A stretch of DNA of 11,730 nt from Bacteroidales bacterium (GTDB lineage Bacteria; Bacteroidota; Bacteroidia; Bacteroidales; UBA932). Shown here one piece after another: positions 5,930-11,730 of this stretch. Position 1 is the stretch's first letter. Every line of letters begins with the position of its first letter. The DNA lies in the NCBI GenBank assembly GCA_004555145.1, contig SFJB01000046.1:1-11730 (forward strand), read 5' to 3'. A program made the translations under genes and the position numbers. The notes below the pieces were generated by a model. The model was not told the origin of the DNA, did no database searches, and saw nothing but the letters and a program-made list of their open reading frames with translations.

Positions 5930-8900
5930 ATGAAGAGTAAGCTATTTACTTGTTTGGCGATGCTCCTCGTGAGTTTCTCGCTTCTGGCTCAGACCAAGCG
6001 TGTCAGCGGTACAGTAGTTGACAACATCGGTCCCGTCCAGGGAGTGAGCGTCGTTGAAAAGGGCACCAACAATGGTGTCGTTACCGATTTGGATGGCAAT
6101 TTCAGCATCAGCATCCGCAAGGGAAGCGTGCTGTCGTTCTCATCCATCGGCTTCAAGACTGTGGAAATCACAGTCGATGACCGCAACGTTTACAACGTTA
6201 CTCTAGAGGAGGACCAGTTCCTTCTCGACGACGTGGTAGTTGTCGGTTACGGTACAATGAAAAAGAGCGACCTTTCCGGAGCTTCTGCATCCCTTAAGGA
6301 AAATGATCTTAAAACGACCATCGTTTCTTCTCTCGACCAATCCCTCCAGGGCCGCGTAGCAGGTGTGCAGGCAGTGCAGACCTCAGGTGCTCCGGGCTCC
6401 TCATCAGCAATCCGCGTGCGCGGTCAGGCAACCATCAACGCCAATGCTGAACCTCTCTACGTCATCGACGGAGTCATCGTTCAGGGAGGCGGCAACAAGG
6501 GTTCGGACTTCGGTCTCGGAGATGCACTGGGTAACGGTACAGTTTCCACCATCTCCCCTCTGTCCACCATCAACACCGCCGATATCGTGAGCATGGAAAT
6601 CCTCAAGGACGCATCCGCAACCGCAATCTACGGTGCTCAGGGCGCCAACGGTGTCGTACTCATCACCACCAAACGAGGAAAGGCCGGCGAAGGCAAGATT
6701 TCCTACGACGGCATGTTCGCAGTGAGCCGCCAGACCAAGAGACTGGATATGATGAACCTGCGCGACTACGCCGAGTACTACAACGACCTCCTTTCAATCG
6801 GAGAGATCGGCACCGCACAGCCTCTCTACGCGGATCCTTCCCTGCTCGGAAAGGGTACCAACTGGCAGGACGCCATCTTCCAGACCGCGCTCCAGCATCA
6901 GCACCAGCTGAGCGTGAGCGGCGGTAGCGACAAGGTCCAGTACTACGTCTCCGGCTCGTATATGGACCAGGACGGTACCATTATCGGTTCCAACTTCAAC
7001 CGTTTCTCCATGCGTTCCAACATCGACGCACAGGTAAAGGACTGGTTCAAGCTCGGCGCCAACCTTTCTTATACCGTCACCAACGATGACCTCAAGCTCG
7101 CCGACTCCAACGAGGGTCTCATCTACTACTCCCTCGCTTCCCTTCCTGACATTCCTATCTACGACGTGGACGGCAACTATTCTTCAACCGTACGCGAGGG
7201 ATACACCAGCCCTAACCCTATCGCTCTCGCGATGATGGACGACATCCTTCTCAACCGTCAGAAATTCAACGGAAGCATCTTCGCTGACATCAGCCCTCTC
7301 AAGAACCTTGTATGGCACTCTGAGATCGGATTCGACTTCGGCAACAGCAAGGGTGAGCGCTACAAGCCGCTCGTGGATCTCGGAGGCTGGGTGCGCAACA
7401 CCAACGAGAGCAATATCTCCAACAACAAGAACATCTACTGGCAGCTGAAGAACTACCTCACCTACTCCAACACATTCGGCAAGCACAGCATTAACGCCAT
7501 GGTTGGTCAGGAATGCTGGGAGTCCAGGTGGGAGTCTTCCAACATCTTCAACAACAACCTCCCTTCCGACGAGGTTCACAACCCTGCTCTCGGTACCGGC
7601 AAGCCGACTATCAGCTACGGCTTCGGCTCTGCTGCAATGGCTTCATTCTTCACCCGTGAAACCTACAACTACGATGAGCGCTACTACCTCACCTACACCT
7701 TCCGTTATGACGGTTCCTCCAACTTCGGTCCGGACAACCGTTGGGCAGGTTTCCACTCATTGGCAGGTTCCTGGCGTTTCTCCAACGAGGAATTCATCAA
7801 ATCCAACTTCAGCGCCCTCAGCAACGGACGTCTCCGTATAGGCTGGGGACAGACAGGTAATGCCAATATCGGCGGATATGCCTGGGGTTCAGCCATCAGC
7901 AGAATGCCGAGCGGCCTCGGTATGGGTTATCGTCCTGCAAACATTCCTAACACCGCAATACGCTGGGAGAAGCAGGAGCAGCTGAACCTGGGTCTCGACC
8001 TCGGCTTCCTCAACAACAGGATCAACCTCACCATCGACGCATACAGGAAGATTTCTTCCGATATGCTTATGCAGATGCAGCTTCCTTCATATATGGGAAC
8101 CCAGGGCAACGGATCTTCAGCCCTCGCAGCTCCTAAGGGCAACTACGGAAGCATCGAGAACAAGGGTATCGAAATCACTCTCGACACCCACCCTGTTTCC
8201 GGCAATTTCAACTGGGACAGCAACTTCCAGATTTCTCTCAACCGCAACAAGCTCCTCTCCCTCGAAGGCACTTCCAATGCCGCCCTCGTAGGTTACGGAC
8301 AGTGGACCGACGTAGTCTGCGTCTCTGAAATAGGACAGCCTCTCTACAATTTCTACGGCTATGTTGTCGATGGTGTATATACCGACCTCAACGACCTTAT
8401 GAGCAGTCCGCTTCCGGCAAAATTCATGAATGCCGTCGTTGACGAGAACGGAAATGTCACCTACGAACACAAGGATGCCAGCGAATTCAACAGGACCAAT
8501 ACCACCTGGGTCGGAGACATCAAGTACAAGGACCTCAACGGTGACGGCGCAATCGACGAGAACGACCGCACCATCCTCGGCTCTCCTCTTCCTAAGTTCA
8601 CCTTCGGCTGGACCAACAGCTTCAGCTGGAAGAACTTCGACCTGAGCATCTTCATCAACGGAAGCTATGGCAACAAGGTTCTCAACTACAACGCCATTGC
8701 CCTTACCCATATGAACTCTCCTTGGACCAACCAGCTCAGGTCCGTAAGCGACAGAGCCCAGCTTGTTCCTATCGATTATAGCGGGGACAACTGGTTCAAC
8801 GATGTCAGCAACGTAAAGGTGGCAAACCCTGACACCAGGACTCCACGCGCGAGCATCAATGACCCTAACGACAACGACCGCCTCAGCGACCGTTATATCG

Positions 8901-9157
8901 AGGACGGATCCTACATCCGCATTAAGAACATCACCCTCGGCTACACTCTTCCTAAGAGCCTTCTCACCAAAATGAAGATTGAGAACTGCCGCGTATATAT
9001 GAATGTTCAGAATCTCTACACTCTCACCGCCTATTCCGGCTACGATCCTGAAGTCGGTGCTTCTACCCAGGACTCAACAGGTTTGAGCTACGGCGTGGAC
9101 AACGGACGTTATCCTTCTCCTACAATGTGTTCTTTCGGTCTTAACATCACCTTCTAA
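5930..9157 (+). CDS. susC: SusC/RagA-family TonB-dependent glycan transporter
   Basis: 1075 residues, normal for outer-membrane SusC proteins (about 1000-1100). Residues 1-20 are a Sec signal peptide (SLLA|Q). A carboxypeptidase-D regulatory-like beta-sandwich follows (about 24-92: SGTVVDNIGPVQGVSV, then TDLDGNFSI). The TonB-box region is DDVVVVGYGTMKK (100-112). The plug (about 113-250) holds LQGRVAGVQ, IRVRGQ, PLYVIDGVIVQ and the SusC hallmark KDASATAIYGAQGANGVV (226-243). The rest is the 22-strand barrel, ending in aromatic Phe (GLNITF). Between YVIDG and the KDASATAIYG motif is a Gly-rich stretch (186-205) longer than in many SusC plugs. It imports oligosaccharides, probably manno-oligosaccharides, powered by TonB-ExbBD, with the SusD lid encoded 11 bp downstream. 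Codon use is strongly biased, suggesting high expression. Confidence 0.95.
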   Translation: MKSKLFTCLAMLLVSFSLLAQTKRVSGTVVDNIGPVQGVSVVEKGTNNGVVTDLDGNFSISIRKGSVLSFSSIGFKTVEITVDDRNVYNVTLEEDQFLLDDVVVVGYGTMKKSDLSGASASLKENDLKTTIVSSLDQSLQGRVAGVQAVQTSGAPGSSSAIRVRGQATINANAEPLYVIDGVIVQGGGNKGSDFGLGDALGNGTVSTISPLSTINTADIVSMEILKDASATAIYGAQGANGVVLITTKRGKAGEGKISYDGMFAVSRQTKRLDMMNLRDYAEYYNDLLSIGEIGTAQPLYADPSLLGKGTNWQDAIFQTALQHQHQLSVSGGSDKVQYYVSGSYMDQDGTIIGSNFNRFSMRSNIDAQVKDWFKLGANLSYTVTNDDLKLADSNEGLIYYSLASLPDIPIYDVDGNYSSTVREGYTSPNPIALAMMDDILLNRQKFNGSIFADISPLKNLVWHSEIGFDFGNSKGERYKPLVDLGGWVRNTNESNISNNKNIYWQLKNYLTYSNTFGKHSINAMVGQECWESRWESSNIFNNNLPSDEVHNPALGTGKPTISYGFGSAAMASFFTRETYNYDERYYLTYTFRYDGSSNFGPDNRWAGFHSLAGSWRFSNEEFIKSNFSALSNGRLRIGWGQTGNANIGGYAWGSAISRMPSGLGMGYRPANIPNTAIRWEKQEQLNLGLDLGFLNNRINLTIDAYRKISSDMLMQMQLPSYMGTQGNGSSALAAPKGNYGSIENKGIEITLDTHPVSGNFNWDSNFQISLNRNKLLSLEGTSNAALVGYGQWTDVVCVSEIGQPLYNFYGYVVDGVYTDLNDLMSSPLPAKFMNAVVDENGNVTYEHKDASEFNRTNTTWVGDIKYKDLNGDGAIDENDRTILGSPLPKFTFGWTNSFSWKNFDLSIFINGSYGNKVLNYNAIALTHMNSPWTNQLRSVSDRAQLVPIDYSGDNWFNDVSNVKVANPDTRTPRASINDPNDNDRLSDRYIEDGSYIRIKNITLGYTLPKSLLTKMKIENCRVYMNVQNLYTLTAYSGYDPEVGASTQDSTGLSYGVDNGRYPSPTMCSFGLNITF

Positions 9158-9168
9158 ATTCGGGAACA

Positions 9169-10965
9169 ATGAAATTCAACAGAATAATAAAGTTTATGTT
9201 TGCGGGCGCACTTGCGCTTGGACTGTCTTCCTGCAGCGGGTTCCTCAACCGTCCGAACGAAGACAACTACAATACTGCAAACTTCTATCTGAACGACGAG
9301 CAGTGCCTCCAGGGAGTGAATTATCTCTACAATTCCCCTTGGTATGACTTCCAGCGCGGATTCATCAAGATCGGCGAGGTAATGTCAGGCAACATGTATT
9401 GGGGCAGCTCTCCATATATGAACTTCTCGACCAACGGCACCGACCAGGACCTCGTGAACATGTCCTACTCCCTGTGGGCAGTAAACGGCCACTGCAACAC
9501 CGTTATCAAGAACATTCTCAACTCTGCGGGTGACATCACTCCTGCCGTGAAGAACCAGGCAATAGGTGAAGCTCTGACCCTCAAGGCTTTGGCATACTTC
9601 TTCATGGTACGCTCCTTCGGCGAAGTTCCTATAGTCCATGACAACAGCGAACTCCTCGGAACAGGCGAGTACAATGATGTGAAGAAGGTTGTCAGAAAAG
9701 ACGTTTATGAGTACATCATCTATACCCTCGAGACTGCGATGAACCTTCTCCCGAAGAAGACTTCAGGATGGGACAACCGCATCGACTACTATGCCTGCGA
9801 AGGCCTTCTCGCCAAGGTTTACCTTACCAAGGCAGGTCTCGGCGGCAGCATCGACAACAATGCCGTGCAGAAAGCGGCAGAGTATGCTGAGGACGTAATC
9901 AAGAACTCAGGACGCAGCCTTACCCCTGTATACTCCGACATCTTCCGTCTGGCACCTGCTACATACAACCAGACCGGTGAGCCTATGATCAGCTGGATGT
10001 GGGCAGCAGCCCGCGATCCTTGGACCCAGCAGAACACCCTCCAGAGCGACCTCGGCATGAACGGTTTCTCGGAGACCGGTGACCTTTGGGGCGGCTGGGG
10101 CGGTCCTTCCGTTGACCTGATGGACGCATTCGGAGTTGACCCGCTCGAGGATCCGCGCACCCGTACAGATTACGACAGCCGCCGCCAGGCAACCATGATG
10201 ATGGCAGGCGACACCTACAGCTACTTCTGGACCGACAAGGGCGGTTTCGACCTCCTCCGCTTCATCTATGACGAAGAATACGGCAAGGGCGGTCCTAACG
10301 GCGTATTCCAGGGCCCTTGCGGAGCACAGAACGTCAAGCACCTCTATGGCGACACATACGACCACGAGCAGGCTACCGGCCTCACGCCGGGCAATATGTG
10401 CTACCAGCTCCCTACCCACATTCTCCGTCTCGGCGATGTTTACCTCATCTATGCTGAGGCCAAGTTCAGGCTCGGAGACACCGACACCGCTCTCGAATTC
10501 GTGAACAAAGTGCGCGCACGCGCATACGGCAGCAACTTCGAGAACTTCGGAAAGCTAACTTCCCTCACCCTCAACGACATCTTCAAGGAGCGCCGCCTCG
10601 AACTTGCAGGCGAAGGCGACAACTGGTACGATTACGTGCGCCGTTCATACTATGAAATGGACGTAGTCATAGCTGAGATCAAGAGCCAGCGCAGGAATGA
10701 AATGTATTCTTACGGTGAGCCTTGCAAGAAGTACTTCGAGACCGGTTTCAACCTGGAGACCAAGAAGTGGGATCTCTCCGCTGCCGAGTGGACCATTGAT
10801 CCTGCCACCACCCTGTACAACAGTGATACACCTGCTCCTAACGTTACAGAACAGAGCTTTACCCTCCCGTTCCCTACCGAGGACGTGGTGTTCAACCCTA
10901 ACCTCGCATCCAACGCTCCTGCTGTGGAAGTGGACGTACGTGAAACCTATAAATATAACTTTTAA
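9169..10965 (+). CDS. susD: SusD/RagB-family surface glycan-binding lipoprotein
   Basis: 598 residues. The N-terminus is a lipoprotein signal (ALGLSSC, Cys22). SusD features follow: an N-terminal region starting FLNRPNEDNY, the TPR-like helical segment GEALTLKALAYFFMVRSFGEVPIV (133-156) typical of the family, and the C-terminal SusD domain with GDVYLIYAEAKFRLGD (about 420-436), VNKVRARAYG, and FKERRLELAGEGDNWYDYVRR (about 473-493). Many Trp/Tyr residues occur in the middle (SWMWAA, WGGWGG), some of which could stack on sugars. It is anchored outside the cell and forms the lid on SusC; specificity cannot be read directly and is inferred as manno-oligosaccharide from the mannanase. It starts 11 bp after susC and ends 12 bp before the next lipoprotein gene, so all are one transcript. 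Confidence 0.95.
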   Translation: MKFNRIIKFMFAGALALGLSSCSGFLNRPNEDNYNTANFYLNDEQCLQGVNYLYNSPWYDFQRGFIKIGEVMSGNMYWGSSPYMNFSTNGTDQDLVNMSYSLWAVNGHCNTVIKNILNSAGDITPAVKNQAIGEALTLKALAYFFMVRSFGEVPIVHDNSELLGTGEYNDVKKVVRKDVYEYIIYTLETAMNLLPKKTSGWDNRIDYYACEGLLAKVYLTKAGLGGSIDNNAVQKAAEYAEDVIKNSGRSLTPVYSDIFRLAPATYNQTGEPMISWMWAAARDPWTQQNTLQSDLGMNGFSETGDLWGGWGGPSVDLMDAFGVDPLEDPRTRTDYDSRRQATMMMAGDTYSYFWTDKGGFDLLRFIYDEEYGKGGPNGVFQGPCGAQNVKHLYGDTYDHEQATGLTPGNMCYQLPTHILRLGDVYLIYAEAKFRLGDTDTALEFVNKVRARAYGSNFENFGKLTSLTLNDIFKERRLELAGEGDNWYDYVRRSYYEMDVVIAEIKSQRRNEMYSYGEPCKKYFETGFNLETKKWDLSAAEWTIDPATTLYNSDTPAPNVTEQSFTLPFPTEDVVFNPNLASNAPAVEVDVRETYKYNF

Positions 10966-10977
10966 CAGTTTTGGACA

Positions 10978-11730
10978 ATGAAATTCGCTAATTATATAAA
11001 GTGCGCCTGCCTGGTTCTGGGTTTCTCAGCCGTCCTCTCTTCCTGTGAGGACCAGCCGGATGCCTTCAAGCCTACCAGCGGCAAACCGCTCGTGCACTAC
11101 GTAAGATATGCCGATCAGGATATAATCATTGACAGGGCATATATGGAAGAGGCCGTATGCCTGGTCGGAGAGAACCTCCGCAGCGTAAACGAGCTCTTCT
11201 TCAATGACCAGAAGGCCATTCTCAATACCAGCTTTATGACTGACAACACCCTGCTTGTCAGCGTTCCGAAGAATATGGCTACCGTGACTACCAACAAGAT
11301 TTATCTCATCACTGCAGCCAAGGATACCGTCAAGTATGACTTCCAGGTTCTCCCTCCTGCTCCGGTAATCAAATCCATGAGCAACGAGTGGGCAGCAGTG
11401 GGAGAAGTTGTCAGCATACTCGGCGATTACTTCTTCGCTTCCGACACCGAACCTGTCCAGGTCAGCTTCCCTAACGCCGAGGTGACCGAGTTCATCAGCG
11501 TGGAGAAGACAAAGATCAGCTTCAAGGTTCCTGAAGGTGCTGTTGAAGGCAAGATCAAGGTCAGCACCATGTCAGGTACCGCACAGTCCGTGTTCCACTA
11601 CAGGGACAGCCGCGGCATCATCACCAACTTCGACGGTGCGACTGACGTTGTGCCTCAGGGATGGAACATTGCAGCCACCTATTCTTCTGAAGGCGGACTT
11701 GACGGACAGTACGTGCAGCTCGGTCCAAGT
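10978..11730 (+). CDS. SusE-position surface glycan-binding lipoprotein with TIG/Ig-like domains, C-terminally cut
   Basis: The frame is open from the ATG at 10978 to the window end (251 residues seen, no stop). The N-terminus is a lipoprotein signal with lipobox LSSC (Cys23), followed by acidic EDQPD, resembling the acidic residues that direct Bacteroidetes lipoproteins to the cell surface. Two Ig-like beta-sandwich repeats of IPT/TIG character follow: about 37-124 (YMEEAVCLVGENL, then NTSFMTDNTLLVSVP) and about 127-208 (PPAPVIKSM, VGEVVSILGDYF, KISFKVP). A third domain begins at GIITNFDG (213-220), like the C-terminal glycan-binding domains of SGBP-B proteins in hemicellulose loci. The role is to hold polysaccharide at the surface for the mannanase and SusCD; ligand identity is inferred from context. 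It sits 12 bp after susD, with the same ACAATGAAATTC start context as susD. Confidence 0.87.
   Translation, partial: MKFANYIKCACLVLGFSAVLSSCEDQPDAFKPTSGKPLVHYVRYADQDIIIDRAYMEEAVCLVGENLRSVNELFFNDQKAILNTSFMTDNTLLVSVPKNMATVTTNKIYLITAAKDTVKYDFQVLPPAPVIKSMSNEWAAVGEVVSILGDYFFASDTEPVQVSFPNAEVTEFISVEKTKISFKVPEGAVEGKIKVSTMSGTAQSVFHYRDSRGIITNFDGATDVVPQGWNIAATYSSEGGLDGQYVQLGPS

Noticed and set aside
8117..8710. 197-codon open frame on minus strand within susC
   Set aside because: Val/Glu-rich repetitive composition, no motif, and antisense to well-conserved SusC barrel sequence.

Overview
The window looks like a member of the order Bacteroidales. Four things point there: a SusC/SusD pair, lipoproteins with LSSC-type lipoboxes, promoters of the Bacteroides type (TAnnTTTG at -7), and start codons in A-rich context (often ACAATGAA) without Shine-Dalgarno sequences. 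Base composition looks close to balanced, higher in GC than typical Bacteroides, which would suit a gut or rumen Bacteroidales lineage outside Bacteroides proper; that placement is inference.

The window is the middle of a polysaccharide utilization locus (PUL) whose best-supported target is beta-mannan, possibly acetylated (gluco/galacto)mannan. Left part (3-3483): the C-terminal two thirds of an MFS transporter on the + strand runs tail to tail, with a 7-bp overlap, into a minus-strand pair. That pair is a cytoplasmic AGE-family disaccharide 2-epimerase (probably mannobiose/cellobiose 2-epimerase) followed, through an ATGA overlap, by an exported SGNH/SASA-type carbohydrate acetylesterase. 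Middle (3484-4602): a divergent promoter region, an AraC-family regulator with an N-terminal cupin sensor, and a second promoter region. Right part (4603-11730): a + strand operon of lipoprotein GH5 endo-mannanase (subfamily 7-like), SusC-like TonB-dependent transporter, SusD-like lipoprotein, and a surface glycan-binding lipoprotein with two Ig-like/TIG domains that runs off the window end.

Proposed flow (inference from families and order): the surface mannanase cuts mannan; SusC/SusD and the glycan-binding protein capture and import manno-oligosaccharides; the esterase strips O-acetyl groups, probably in the periplasm; an inner-membrane carrier, perhaps the MFS protein, moves disaccharide into the cytoplasm; the epimerase turns Man-beta-1,4-Man into Man-beta-1,4-Glc. 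A GH130 mannosylglucose phosphorylase would then be expected, and is not in the window.

The most interesting non-coding signal is a near-identical 13-mer (GTTAAAA[A/T]TGTAT, 12/13) at or just upstream of the -33 region of both + strand promoters. One copy is part of an inverted repeat in the divergent region. It is a candidate binding site for the AraC regulator. I see no RNA genes, insertion sequences, CRISPR arrays or convincing intrinsic terminators. The gene families are known; I find no clearly new type of system here.
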